The notes below the pieces were generated by a model that was given only the letters and a program-made list of their open reading frames with translations, was not told where the DNA came from and did not search any database. DNA of 64,000 nt from an uncultured Eggerthellaceae bacterium (GTDB lineage Bacteria; Actinomycetota; Coriobacteriia; Coriobacteriales; Eggerthellaceae), in the NCBI GenBank assembly GCA_910588905.1, contig CAJURZ010000001.1, positions 1 through 64,000 on the forward strand, given 5' to 3'. Made by a program: the position numbers and the translations under genes. Every line of letters starts with the position of its first letter. Positions within the stretch are counted from its first letter, which is position 1. Positions 17,744-26,597 of the stretch are shown in pieces.

Positions 17744-18645
17744 GCATGAGCGTGGATCTGGGCGGCCTGGCCATGAAGAACCCGGTGACGGTGGCTTCGG
17801 GCACCTTCGCCGCTGGTCGGGAATATGCCGACTTCGTAGACGTGGCGAAGCTGGGAGCGGTGACCACCAAGGGGGTATCGCTCAATGGCTGGGCGGGCAA
17901 TGATGCCCCGCGCATCGCTGAGACGCCCAGTGGCATGTTGAACTCCATCGGCCTTCAGAACCCCGGCGTGGCTCATCTGAAGGAGCAGGAGCTTCCCTGG
18001 TTGGCGGGTCAAGGGGCTACTACCATCGTGAACGTCTCCGGCCATAGCTTCCAGGAATACGTGGATGTGATAGAAGCTCTTGAGGATGCGCCCGTGGATG
18101 CTTACGAGGTGAACATCTCCTGTCCCAATGTGGATGCCGGGGGCATGACCATGGGCTGTGACTGTGGATCGGTGACCCAGGTGGTGAGCCTCTGCCGCCA
18201 GGCCACAGCGCGGCCGCTCATCATCAAGCTCACCCCTAACGTGACCGATGTGACGGAGATAGCCCGAGCTGCTGAAGCAGCCGGGGCGGATGCCCTTTCC
18301 CTCATCAACACCCTTTTAGGGATGGCTATCGATGCCAAGAGCCGCCGCCCCTTGCTCTCCCGCGTGGTAGGCGGTCTCTCTGGCCCTGCTGTGAAACCAG
18401 TGGCGCTCAGGATGGTCTGGCAGTGCTCTCAGGCCGTGAGCATCCCGCTTCTGGGCATGGGCGGCATCACCTGTGGAGAGGATGCCATAGAATTCATGCT
18501 GGCTGGAGCCACAGCTGTGGCGGTGGGCACAGCCAATTTCATGGACCCTCAGGCCACCATGAAGGTGCTCCAGGGCATGGAAGCCTACTGTGAGGATGAG
18601 GGTGTGGAAGATATCAACGAGCTGATAGGAGGCCTTCAGTGCTGA
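17737..18645 (+). CDS. pyrD: dihydroorotate dehydrogenase, type 1B catalytic subunit
   Basis: The 302-residue FMN-binding subunit that oxidises dihydroorotate to orotate in the cytosol. Family motifs are TVASGTFAAGREYADF, TTKGVSLNGWAGN, the substrate-lid NISCPNVDAGG containing the catalytic-base cysteine of class 1 enzymes, and the FMN-phosphate site GMGGI followed by AVAVGTANF. The reading frame is open before the ATG at 17737 but inside pyrK; the chosen ATG overlaps the pyrK stop. Confidence 0.95.
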   Translation: MVSMSVDLGGLAMKNPVTVASGTFAAGREYADFVDVAKLGAVTTKGVSLNGWAGNDAPRIAETPSGMLNSIGLQNPGVAHLKEQELPWLAGQGATTIVNVSGHSFQEYVDVIEALEDAPVDAYEVNISCPNVDAGGMTMGCDCGSVTQVVSLCRQATARPLIIKLTPNVTDVTEIARAAEAAGADALSLINTLLGMAIDAKSRRPLLSRVVGGLSGPAVKPVALRMVWQCSQAVSIPLLGMGGITCGEDAIEFMLAGATAVAVGTANFMDPQATMKVLQGMEAYCEDEGVEDINELIGGLQC

Positions 18646-19367
18646 CATCCTTCGATGCCATACCGCGAACAGACCGGGTGATCATAGCCCTTGACTGCGA
18701 AGCCGATAAGGCTATCTCCATCGCCTATCAGCTGGCAGGACGGGCGAAGTGGGTGAAGATCGGCATGACGCTCTTCTACGCCTACGGCACTGATCTGGTG
18801 AAGATGCTGAAAGCCCGGGGCTACAACGTCTTCTTGGATCTCAAATTCCATGACATCCCCCACCAGGTGCTGGGGGCGGCTCGCTCTGCGGCTGAGACGG
18901 GCGCCGACATGCTCACCATGCAGACAGTGGGCGGCGTTCCCATGATGGAAGCAGCCCAGGCAGGGGCTGTGGAAGGGGCCCGGCTGATCGGGAGCGATGT
19001 GCCTGTGACCTTGGGGATCACCGTCCTCACCTCCATGGATCAAGCCACCCTGGCTCAGACGGGAGTGGTGCGGCCCATGGAGGAGCAGGTGCTCTCCCTG
19101 GCGCATCTGGCCCAAGAGGCGGGGATATCCGGTGTGGTGGCCTCACCCCAAGAGGCATCGCAGCTGCGCGCCATCCTGGGGCAGGAAGCTTACATCGTCA
19201 CCCCTGGCGTGCGTCCTGTCTGGGCGGAGACGGGGGACCAGAGCCGTATCGCCACTCCGGCCCAAGCCTTCGACAACGGTGCGTCCCATATCGTGGTGGG
19301 TCGCCCCATCACCGATGCCCCCGATCCCATCCAGGCCTTCGAGCGGATAGCTGAGGAATTGGCATGA
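18639..19367 (+). CDS. pyrF: orotidine 5'-phosphate decarboxylase
   Basis: A 242-residue decarboxylase making UMP from OMP, the last step of the pathway. The catalytic D-x-K-x-x-D tetrad is in FLDLKFHDIPHQV; VTPGVRPVWAETGDQSR and VVGRPITDAPDP bind the phosphate. The start is a GTG at 18639 that overlaps the pyrD stop and has ATAGGAGG six bases upstream. No pyrE is present, so orotate phosphoribosyltransferase must be elsewhere. The 3' end overlaps gmk by 4 bases. Confidence 0.95.
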   Translation: MLTSFDAIPRTDRVIIALDCEADKAISIAYQLAGRAKWVKIGMTLFYAYGTDLVKMLKARGYNVFLDLKFHDIPHQVLGAARSAAETGADMLTMQTVGGVPMMEAAQAGAVEGARLIGSDVPVTLGITVLTSMDQATLAQTGVVRPMEEQVLSLAHLAQEAGISGVVASPQEASQLRAILGQEAYIVTPGVRPVWAETGDQSRIATPAQAFDNGASHIVVGRPITDAPDPIQAFERIAEELA

Positions 19368-19924
19368 GCGAGCGTGGACGGCTCTTCGTCATCTCCGGTC
19401 CTTCGGGAGTAGGGAAGGGAACCCTCGTCTCGCGCTTGGCTGAGGAGCCGGGCATCTGGGTCTCCGTGAGCGCCACCACGCGTGACCCTCGACCAGGAGA
19501 GGTGGATGGTTCGGATTACTTCTTCATGGACCGGGATGCGTTCTTGGACAAGGCGGCAGCCGAGGGATTCATCGAATGGGCGGAATACAGCGGCAACTGC
19601 TACGGTACGCCGAAGGATACCGTGGAGGAGCACTTGAAGGCAGGAGAGGACGTCATCTTGGAGATAGAGGTCCAGGGAGCCCTCCAGATCAAGGAGAAGC
19701 TGCCCGAGGCACGGCTCGTCTTCGTGCTGCCTCCGTCCTTGGAGGTGCTGGAAGAGCGTCTGCGGGGACGCGGCACCGAGACCGAGGAGGTCATCCAACG
19801 GCGTTTAGCAACGGCAAGGCTGGAGTTGGACGAGAAAATGAAGTATGATTATCAGCTTGTGAACGATGACCTTGATGAAGCGTTCCATGGATTGAAGACC
19901 TACATCGGCCAGACCGAAAGATAG
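19364..19924 (+). CDS. gmk: guanylate kinase
   Basis: A 186-residue kinase converting GMP to GDP. The P-loop GPSGVGKGT is at residues 12-20, followed by the GMP-binding SATTRDPRPGEVDGSDYFF and ILEIEVQGALQIKEK. The ATG overlaps the end of pyrF (ATGA), so it is probably transcribed with the pyr operon. The next gene, rpoZ, follows 18 bases later, a common gmk-rpoZ arrangement. Confidence 0.96.
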   Translation: MSERGRLFVISGPSGVGKGTLVSRLAEEPGIWVSVSATTRDPRPGEVDGSDYFFMDRDAFLDKAAAEGFIEWAEYSGNCYGTPKDTVEEHLKAGEDVILEIEVQGALQIKEKLPEARLVFVLPPSLEVLEERLRGRGTETEEVIQRRLATARLELDEKMKYDYQLVNDDLDEAFHGLKTYIGQTER

Positions 19925-19942
19925 TGAGAGAGGTTCCTACCT

Positions 19943-20203
19943 ATGAGCATCATCAGCCCTGATATCGATGTGCTGCTGGACGACGCTGAGAATGACCGCT
20001 TCCTGCTCTGCACCATGGCGGCCAAGCGGGCCCATGACATCAACGATATGATGTGCGGCCAGCGTGACCGTGCCATCCAGCTCCAGTCTGCTATCGAGAT
20101 AGCTCGGGCCGCCGATGCCAAGCCGCTCACCATGGCCTTCAATGAGATCGCCCGTGGTGATGTCTCATTCGATCCGGAGTCCATCGACCTGACGAACGAA
20201 TGA
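19943..20203 (+). CDS. rpoZ: RNA polymerase omega subunit
   Basis: An 86-residue protein with the omega-family core RFLLCTMAAKRAHDINDMM (about residues 20-38), where the standard family has LVxxxAKRARQI, followed by KPLTMAFNEIARGDVSF. It helps assemble RNA polymerase on the beta' subunit. The position after gmk supports the call. A ribosome-binding GAGAGAGG precedes ATG 19943. It overlaps thiI by 4 bases (ATGA). Confidence 0.85.
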   Translation: MSIISPDIDVLLDDAENDRFLLCTMAAKRAHDINDMMCGQRDRAIQLQSAIEIARAADAKPLTMAFNEIARGDVSFDPESIDLTNE

Positions 20204-21399
20204 CTGAACCTTCCCTGTTCCAGCGGGTCATCCTGGTCCACTACCATGAGATCGGCCTGAAGGGGCACAACCGGTCCAAGTTCGAGACCCGGCTGCTCAA
20301 GAACATCCTCGGCCTTCTGGATGGCTTTCCGGTGGTCACGGTCCATCGGGTGTCCGGAAGGCTCATCATCTTCCTGAAGGAAGGCTGCTTGGCGGAGGAA
20401 GCTGAGCGCTGCGCCTCCTTTGTCGCACGCATCCCCGGTGTTGCCCGCACTTCTTGCGGATTCAAGTGCCCCCGCACCCTGGGATCCATCAATGAGGCTG
20501 CCATCTTGGCGCTCTCCCAGGCTCAGCCCTTCCAGACCTTCAAGGTGCAGGCGCGTCGCGCCCACACTGACTTCCCCATAGATTCCATGACCATGAACCG
20601 CCAGGTGGGGGCTGTCCTCTGCGATGCCTTCCCTGACAAGCAGGTGAAGATGAAGGGGATGGATGTCGAGGTCCATGTGGAAGTGGTGCAGAACGCTGCC
20701 TTCGTCTATGCCTTCAGCATCCCCGGAGTAGGGGGGCTTCCTGTGGGCAGCTCGGGTAAGCTCATGGCCCTGCTCTCCAGTGGCATAGATTCCCCCGTTG
20801 CCCTCTGGCAGATGGCGAAGCGGGGAGCGGTCTGCTGTGCGGTGCACTTCTCAGGCGCGCCGGAGACGAGCGATGCCTCGGAGTTCCTGGTGGATGACAT
20901 CGCCCATGTGTTGGAGCGAACGGGCTGCATCGATCGGGTGTTCACGGTGGCCTTGGGCAGCCATCAGCGCCAGATATCCTTGGAATGCCCGCCCCCATTG
21001 CGCGTCATCCTGTATCGGCGCCTCATGTTCAAGGTGGCGGAGGCTTTGGCCCATCAGGTCAAAGCGAAGGGCCTCATCACGGGTGAGAGCCTAGGGCAAG
21101 TGGCATCCCAGACCCTAGAGAACATCTGCTGCACCGACGCTGCGGTCTCCATGCCCGTGCTCCGTCCGCTCATCGGCACGGATAAGCAAGATATCATCTC
21201 CACCGCTCAGCGCATCGGCACCTTCGAGATATCCACCGAAGACGCTCCGGATTGTTGCACGCTCTTCATGCCTCGCTCCCCCGAGACCCACGGTAAGCTC
21301 TCCGTGGTAGAGGTAGCGGAGAGCGTCTTGCCCGTGAGCCAGTGGGTCTCAGAGCTAGTGGCTTCGGCCCGGTGCGTGGAATACCGGCGCCCGCGCTGA
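20200..21399 (+). CDS. thiI: tRNA 4-thiouridine synthase / sulfurtransferase ThiI
   Basis: A 399-residue protein with an N-terminal ferredoxin-like domain (HYHEIGLKGHNRSKFETRLL, residues ~12-31), a THUMP domain to about residue 170, and a PP-loop AMP-forming domain with SSGIDSPVA. It thiolates U8 of tRNA and can supply sulfur for thiazole synthesis. It has no C-terminal rhodanese domain, so, as in other short ThiI proteins, the sulfur must come directly from a cysteine desulfurase; the one encoded at 32905 is a candidate partner. Confidence 0.93.
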   Translation: MTEPSLFQRVILVHYHEIGLKGHNRSKFETRLLKNILGLLDGFPVVTVHRVSGRLIIFLKEGCLAEEAERCASFVARIPGVARTSCGFKCPRTLGSINEAAILALSQAQPFQTFKVQARRAHTDFPIDSMTMNRQVGAVLCDAFPDKQVKMKGMDVEVHVEVVQNAAFVYAFSIPGVGGLPVGSSGKLMALLSSGIDSPVALWQMAKRGAVCCAVHFSGAPETSDASEFLVDDIAHVLERTGCIDRVFTVALGSHQRQISLECPPPLRVILYRRLMFKVAEALAHQVKAKGLITGESLGQVASQTLENICCTDAAVSMPVLRPLIGTDKQDIISTAQRIGTFEISTEDAPDCCTLFMPRSPETHGKLSVVEVAESVLPVSQWVSELVASARCVEYRRPR

Positions 21400-21473
21400 C
21401 CTCTTCCTGAGCGCTTTCGGCCTCCAGCTCGCATCCTTTGATGAGATGATGCCGATCGTATGACCATCCCGTG

Positions 21474-21568
21474 CAGATCCCTTATGATCCGGCGATGATC
21501 CCCTGAAGCTGCAGGATGGGATCATGGTCAAAGGTTGATACCCAGAGGGCAGATCCCTGTCAGATCCC
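21474..21568 (+). repeat. three CAGATCCC direct repeats and a hairpin upstream of comEA
   Basis: CAGATCCC occurs at 21474-21481, 21550-21557 and 21561-21568. Between them ATGATCCC and GGGATCAT (about 21494-21501 and 21517-21524) can form an 8-bp stem. The stretch occupies the 215-base gap between thiI and comEA. It could be a thiI terminator or a regulatory region for the competence genes; no known operator is recognised. Confidence 0.4.
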
Positions 21569-21614
21569 CGAACTACCCTTTCCATCAAAGGGAATCGCGA
21601 AGGGGAGGCAAGCC

Positions 21615-22265
21615 ATGTCATTCCAAGGGTACTCTGAGAGTCTCACGGCTCGGCTTCATCTGGGCCAGCGGAGCAAACCGGTCATCTTGGGCGCTGTCTT
21701 CGTCGTCATCCTAGGGCTGGTCCTAGTTGGGATGAGCCTCACAGCCTCTTCGGAGGGTATGGAGATCCAGTCGGCCGATGGGCTTCAGGAGGAAACCCCT
21801 TCAGCCGTCGAGGCGGCTGAGGAGCCAGCCTCTATCTATGTCCATGTGGCCGGATGCGTGCAAGCGCCGGGGATGTATCAGCTCTCTGCTGGGGCGCGCG
21901 TGGCAGAGGCCATCCAAGCAGCAGGAGGTTTCACCCCCGAGGCACAGATGGAGAGCGTGAACCTTGCTCGGTCCGTCCAGGACGGTGAGCAGGTGATCGT
22001 GGCGAGCGCTGCCCAAGCTGCTCCGGCGGCAATGGCGGGAGAGGTGGATGCGCCTGCCGCTGGTGGGCCGGGGCTCGTGAACATCAATACGGCTGATGAG
22101 GAAGAGCTGCAGAAGGTGTCGGGCATCGGTCCCTCCAAGGCTGCCAAGATCGTTGCCTATCGGAAGGAGCATGGCAGCTTCGCCTCCGTAGAAGACCTCA
22201 CCCAGGTGAGCGGCATAGGGGAGAAGACCTTGGCTTCCATCAAGGATGAGATCTGCGTGAGCTGA
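21615..22265 (+). CDS. comEA: competence DNA-binding protein ComEA
   Basis: A 216-residue membrane-anchored DNA receptor. One N-terminal transmembrane helix (about 22-43), an SLBB-type domain (YVHVAGCVQAPGMYQLSAG), an Ala-rich linker, and a C-terminal double helix-hairpin-helix (INTADEEELQKVSGIGPSKA) that binds DNA outside the membrane. It hands double-stranded DNA to ComEC, encoded next. ATG 21615 has AGGGGAGG upstream; the frame is open before it without homology. Together with comEC this indicates a DNA-uptake system, although the pilus genes are not in the window. Confidence 0.94.
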   Translation: MSFQGYSESLTARLHLGQRSKPVILGAVFVVILGLVLVGMSLTASSEGMEIQSADGLQEETPSAVEAAEEPASIYVHVAGCVQAPGMYQLSAGARVAEAIQAAGGFTPEAQMESVNLARSVQDGEQVIVASAAQAAPAAMAGEVDAPAAGGPGLVNINTADEEELQKVSGIGPSKAAKIVAYRKEHGSFASVEDLTQVSGIGEKTLASIKDEICVS

Positions 22266-22287
22266 GACCTCCTCTGGATCCAAGATC

Positions 22288-24636
22288 ATGGCTGTAGAGG
22301 TCATCGGGTTAGAGCGAACGCCCCGCAAGCCGGGGATCACTCTCCTCTTGATCCCCGCACTGACCCTCTGGGCAGCAGCAGCGGTGACCTTCGGGCTGAG
22401 CGAGGTTCTGCCTCCGGAGGCGATCCCGGTCTGTGCGGCGATCTGCCTGGTGCTTGGGTTGACCAGCGCTTCGCTGCTGATCCTCTCTCCCAAGAAGGAC
22501 CTCATATTGGCTTTGGCCCTGGGCTTTCTCGGGGCCGCCCTCGGATTCACAGCATCGGTGCAGATGCAAGCAGGGTATCGGATGGCGGAAGCAGGTGCCT
22601 CCCTTCAGGAGCTTCGCGTACAGCAGGATTCAACGGAGTCCAGCTTCGGGTGCACCACCCTCTGCGTTGCCCGCACTGAGGATGGGAGAAGCTGTCGGGT
22701 ACGGCTCTATACGGATGCGGACGAGCGCTTCCTCGCCGGTGCCGTGCTCGAAGCAACGGGACATCTCTCTCCCTTGAAGGCCCAAGCCCAGGAGCGCCTG
22801 AGGGATCAGGGGGTCTGTGCACAGGTATCCGGGGCAACAGTGGAAGAGATAGGTCTGTCTGGCTTCTGGGGATGCTTAAGGGAGGTTCGAGCTCAAGCCA
22901 TCCAGTCCATCTTGGCCTACGGCGGTGACCAGGGCGGCCTCATGGCTGCTGTGGTCTGCGGCTATCGGGCGGTCATAGCAGACGACCCCCTCTATGGCGG
23001 ATTCAAGGCCTGTGGCCTTGCGCATATGATAGCGGTCTCAGGGGCGCATACCTCCATCCTGCTCATGATGCTCCTGTTGGTGCTCAAGGCCCTCCGGGTG
23101 CCCAGGGTCTCCTCCGCGCTCCTATCCATCGCCTTCGTGGGAGCGTACCTCGTCTTCGTTGGTTTCCCCCTTTCCGCCATCCGCAGCGCTGTCATGGCTG
23201 TGCTCTCCTTGACTTCGCTCTTCGCCCGGAGGAGGTCTGCCTCTCTGAATTCCCTCGCCCTGTGCATCATCGGCTTCATCCTCATGGACCCGATCAGCTG
23301 CCGGTTTGTATCGCTCTTCCTCTCGGCTGGGTCCACCCTTGGGATCGTCCTGTTCTCAAGCCTCTTCGCCTCCTGGTTCCCGCACGCAGGGCAGCGCCTT
23401 CGCAATCTTCTCATAGAGCCTGCCGGGCTCACCTTCTCAGCCAATCTCCTCACGCTCCCCACCTCAGCTGCTCTCTTCTCCCAGGCCTCTCTGATAGCAC
23501 CCGTGGCGAATGTTCTTGCAGCTCCGCTCTTCGCCTTGAGCTGCACTGCCGGGTTCGTCGGATGTCTTACTGCACAGGCCGTTCCAGCGCTGGCACCTCA
23601 AGCCTTGCATCTCGCTGGTCTTGCCGGTTGGCCGTTGATCGCCTTGGTAGAGCTGCTCTCGAACATCCCCTTCGCCTCCGTGGCCTGCGCCTTGGATCCG
23701 TTGGCAATGCTCATCCTGTCTGTGGGGGCAGCCTGTCTTCTCTGGATCTGGTGGCCTCGGCTCACGAAACGGCTCCTGGTCGGCTCAGGTGCTGTTCTCA
23801 TCGGTTGCCTTGCTGTCTTCATCCTGATCGTGAACCTGCCAAGAGGCAACACCTTTACTGCTTTGGATGTCGGTCAAGGAGACGCGCTCCTCATCCGATC
23901 AGGGAGCTCAGCTATGCTCGTGGATACGGGCAACTCTGATGGGATGCTGCGCCACGAGCTGGGAGAGGCGGGAGTGCATCAGCTGGATGCCGTCATCATC
24001 ACCCATCCGGATGATGACCATTGCGCCTCTTTGGGCTCGCTCGGGGACTATGTTGAGGTGAAGCGGATCCTCATGGCTCAGGACGTCTTCACCTGCGGCT
24101 GCGCCAAGTGCACCCGGCTTCTCCAGCTGGCGGACCGCTGCTCGCCTTCGGCTTCGAAGCAGGGGCTACATCAAGGAGACCGCATCCAAGCAGGCTCCAT
24201 CTCCTTGGAGGTGCTCTGGCCCGAGCGGTTCGCTGATGAAGGAGGCAACGGGGATAGCCTCTGCCTCATGGCGGACGTTGATGTTGATGGGGATGGCACG
24301 GCGGATTGGAAGGCGCTCCTCACGGGAGATGCGGAGGCGGAGCAGCTTGAGGCGCTCGCGAAAGCCGGACGGCTTGAGGATGTAGATGTGCTCAAGGTGG
24401 GACATCATGGGTCCAAAGTGAGCCTTTCAGAGAAGACGGTGCAGTTGTTGAAGCCGGAGGTAGCGATCATCAGCGTGGGGGAAGGGAATCGTTATGGTCA
24501 CCCATCGGAGGAGGTGCTCCAGCAGTTGGATCAAGCGGGCAGCCATGTCTTCCGTACGGATGAGGACGGAGCGGTGACCGTCACGTTCACCGAAGAGCGC
24601 CTGACCGTGAACGCCCAGGAGCGAAGCGCTCCTTGA
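22288..24636 (+). CDS. comEC: DNA internalisation channel ComEC/Rec2
   Basis: A 782-residue polytopic protein that moves single-stranded DNA across the membrane. There are N-terminal hydrophobic helices with an OB-like soluble insertion, the ComEC competence domain (AVSGAHTSILLMMLLL and several more helices to about residue 510), and a C-terminal metallo-beta-lactamase domain with THPDDDH and LKVGHHGSKVSLS. The MBL metal ligands are present, so nuclease activity is possible. It starts 22 bases after comEA and ends at the TGA at 24634-24636. Confidence 0.94.
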   Translation: MAVEVIGLERTPRKPGITLLLIPALTLWAAAAVTFGLSEVLPPEAIPVCAAICLVLGLTSASLLILSPKKDLILALALGFLGAALGFTASVQMQAGYRMAEAGASLQELRVQQDSTESSFGCTTLCVARTEDGRSCRVRLYTDADERFLAGAVLEATGHLSPLKAQAQERLRDQGVCAQVSGATVEEIGLSGFWGCLREVRAQAIQSILAYGGDQGGLMAAVVCGYRAVIADDPLYGGFKACGLAHMIAVSGAHTSILLMMLLLVLKALRVPRVSSALLSIAFVGAYLVFVGFPLSAIRSAVMAVLSLTSLFARRRSASLNSLALCIIGFILMDPISCRFVSLFLSAGSTLGIVLFSSLFASWFPHAGQRLRNLLIEPAGLTFSANLLTLPTSAALFSQASLIAPVANVLAAPLFALSCTAGFVGCLTAQAVPALAPQALHLAGLAGWPLIALVELLSNIPFASVACALDPLAMLILSVGAACLLWIWWPRLTKRLLVGSGAVLIGCLAVFILIVNLPRGNTFTALDVGQGDALLIRSGSSAMLVDTGNSDGMLRHELGEAGVHQLDAVIITHPDDDHCASLGSLGDYVEVKRILMAQDVFTCGCAKCTRLLQLADRCSPSASKQGLHQGDRIQAGSISLEVLWPERFADEGGNGDSLCLMADVDVDGDGTADWKALLTGDAEAEQLEALAKAGRLEDVDVLKVGHHGSKVSLSEKTVQLLKPEVAIISVGEGNRYGHPSEEVLQQLDQAGSHVFRTDEDGAVTVTFTEERLTVNAQERSAP

Positions 24637-24662
24637 GAGACGGGTTGGATTATCATATCCCT

Positions 24663-25634
24663 ATGGCTGATACCACGAACAAAGCGCTGCTGCCTGCTTA
24701 TCTGGTAGTGGGGGATGACGCTCTCAAACGAGAGGCGGTCCTGCGCCGCATGCGCACGCGCCTGGAGAAGCTGGGTGACCTCTCGTTCAACTCAGATACC
24801 TTCGATGGTGAGCATGCCGAAGGCTCTGCCATAGCCACGGCCTGCCAGACGCTTCCCTTCGCCAGCGAGAAGCGGTTGGTGGTGGTGAGCAATACCGAGA
24901 AGCTCAAGAAGGCCGATGCCGAGGAGCTGGTGGCCTACTTGGCTGCACCGGCTGAGACCACCGTGCTCTTGCTGTTGGCGGAGAAGCTGGCGAAGAACAC
25001 GCGGCTCTACAAGGCGGTGGCATCTCTGGGGACATCGGCGGTTATCGATTGTGCTCGGCCGAAGAAGTGGGATATGGCCCAGCATGTCCGTAATATGGCC
25101 CCTAGCCATGGGGTCACCATCACAGATGGTGCTGCTTCATTGCTGGTGGAGCTGCTGGGCGAGGACACCGTTCGGCTTGATAACGAGCTCAAGAAGATCG
25201 CCCTTGCCCAACCCCCGAACGATGCCATCACCGAAGGGGATGTGAAGCGCTTGGTCATGCGCGAGGCGGAGGCGAAGCCCTGGGATCTGGCTGACGCTCT
25301 GGCTTCACGCGATCTCAAGCAGGTCATGGCGGTCATCGGGAAGATGCCCAGTGCAAGCCCCTTTTCTCTATTGGGGATATGCATCTCCCGCATCCGTGAG
25401 CTGATCTGCGTGAGGGCGGTGCTAGCCCGGGGAGGGAACAAGGCTCAGGCAGCCGGAGAGCTCAAGGTGCCAGACTGGAAGATCAAGAACCATGACCGCT
25501 GGGTGCGGAACTACTCGGCTGAGGAGCTGCGGCAGGCGCTCACCTCGGCCGTTCGATGCGAGCGCGATATGAAGAGCGGCGCCGATGCCAGCGCCGCTCT
25601 GAGAGATTGGTTGATCGGGGTAGTGGCCCCGTAG
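24663..25634 (+). CDS. holA: DNA polymerase III delta subunit
   Basis: A 323-residue clamp-loader delta subunit, with N-terminal YLVVGDDALKREAVLRRM, the central degenerate AAA+ region and the C-terminal helical clamp-loader collar. It opens the sliding clamp in the tau/delta/delta' complex. Two starts are possible: a TTG at 24633 that overlaps the comEC stop, with an AGGAG somewhat far upstream, and the ATG at 24663, which begins closer to the conserved region; the ATG is chosen. The comEA-comEC-holA order is common in Gram-positive bacteria. Confidence 0.92.
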   Translation: MADTTNKALLPAYLVVGDDALKREAVLRRMRTRLEKLGDLSFNSDTFDGEHAEGSAIATACQTLPFASEKRLVVVSNTEKLKKADAEELVAYLAAPAETTVLLLLAEKLAKNTRLYKAVASLGTSAVIDCARPKKWDMAQHVRNMAPSHGVTITDGAASLLVELLGEDTVRLDNELKKIALAQPPNDAITEGDVKRLVMREAEAKPWDLADALASRDLKQVMAVIGKMPSASPFSLLGICISRIRELICVRAVLARGGNKAQAAGELKVPDWKIKNHDRWVRNYSAEELRQALTSAVRCERDMKSGADASAALRDWLIGVVAP

Positions 25635-25658
25635 GGACAAGAGCTCATCTCCTGTCCG

Positions 25659-25687
25659 CGTGGATGCAGCCGTAAGCCGCATCCACG
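25659..25687. terminator. terminator hairpin between holA and rpsT
   Basis: A perfect 9-bp stem, CGTGGATGC (25659-25667) with GCATCCACG (25679-25687), and an 11-base loop, between the convergent ends of holA and rpsT. No strong T-run follows on the plus strand; on the minus strand it comes right after the rpsT stop. Likely bidirectional. Confidence 0.55.
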
Positions 25688-25697
25688 GAATGAGGGT

Positions 25698-26261
25698 TTA
25701 CTCCTCGGGCTGAGCCGCTTCGTCGTCAGCCTGGGCCTCTTCAGCCGTCTCGGCATCCAATGCCTCGGCCTCGGCCGCAGCTGCTTCGGCTTCAGCCTTG
25801 GCTGCCTCTTCGGCCTCCTTGGCCTTGCGGGCGTTGGCCTTCTCCTCGAGCTTCATCTGGGCCTCACGGCGCTTTGCCTTCTCAGCTTCCTTCTCCTTCA
25901 TGGCAGCCACGCGGGCTTCCTTGGCAGCCTTCTTCTTGTTGTTGCCCTTGGCCACTTCCTTGGCCTTCGGCTTCTCGTAGGCGCTGCGATCGGCATCGGT
26001 GATGACGGTGTTCGCCAGCTTCGTGAGGCCGCTCTTGCGGTTGGCAGCCTGGTTCTTCTTGATGACTCCCTTGGAGACTGCCTTGTCCATGAGGCGGCAG
26101 GCAGCACAGACGGCAGCGTAGGCCTCGGCACCGTTCCCGGCCTCAACGGCCTCGCGCACGCGACGGCTAGCAGTCTTCAGCTCGCTCTTGACCGCACGGT
26201 TGCGCATGCGGGCCTTCTCGTTGGTGATGATGCGCTTCTTCTGGGACTTGATGTTCGCCAT
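25698..26261 (-). CDS. rpsT: ribosomal protein S20 with a ~95-residue charged C-terminal extension
   Basis: Residues 1 to about 90 are a standard S20 (MANIKSQKKRIITNEKARMR, then the helical hairpin ending at TKLANTVITDADRS), which binds 16S rRNA. The family length is about 85-90 residues; here the protein runs to 187. The extra part is first Lys/Ala/Arg/Glu-rich (KEVAKGNNKKKAAKEARVAA), likely one long helix, and ends with an acidic Ala/Glu stretch. The composition matches the tails on RNase III and sigma-70 in this window. There is no frameshift: a single frame is open, and the shared codon use suggests that the tail is real. GAGAGGAACGAAGA lies upstream of the start. Confidence 0.93.
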   Translation of the reverse strand: MANIKSQKKRIITNEKARMRNRAVKSELKTASRRVREAVEAGNGAEAYAAVCAACRLMDKAVSKGVIKKNQAANRKSGLTKLANTVITDADRSAYEKPKAKEVAKGNNKKKAAKEARVAAMKEKEAEKAKRREAQMKLEEKANARKAKEAEEAAKAEAEAAAAEAEALDAETAEEAQADDEAAQPEE

Positions 26262-26597
26262 GGTCTTCTTCGTTCCTCTCTGATATACGAACCTTGGTCT
26301 TACGCCTCAAGACAGCTATCCGTAGAAGAGGTGGCGAAGGGGAGGAAGATGCTGGTGGCATGGCAGGACAGCGAAAGGACAGACCGTCACGGTCTGCCGT
26401 TTGCCCATCCCCTGGTTTTTCGGTACGGGCGCCTTGTCCTGCAAGGCCGCCAGCAACAGCCATCCTTCATGCAGCCATGTCTGCGGATCGTGCGGTATGC
26501 ACAGGCCATCGCTCAGCGCTGATGCGATAGAATAGCGCACTGCAGCTTCGCTGTCACGAAGAAAATGTGCAAAGACCATCCAACTTGTGAAGGATCC
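26262..26597. other. 336-base gap between divergent rpsT and lepA
   Basis: No convincing gene. A 7-bp stem CAGACCG/CGGTCTG with a three-base loop sits at 26380-26396, and TAGAAT at 26528-26533 is a possible -10 for lepA without a good -35. The rpsT promoter must also be here, but I cannot place it. Two short open frames cross this region (63 codons on plus, 112 on minus) and look fortuitous. Confidence 0.4.

Noticed and set aside
20200..21399. Truncation of ThiI because of the missing rhodanese domain
   Set aside because: Short ThiI proteins of about 400 residues without rhodanese are normal in Gram-positive bacteria.
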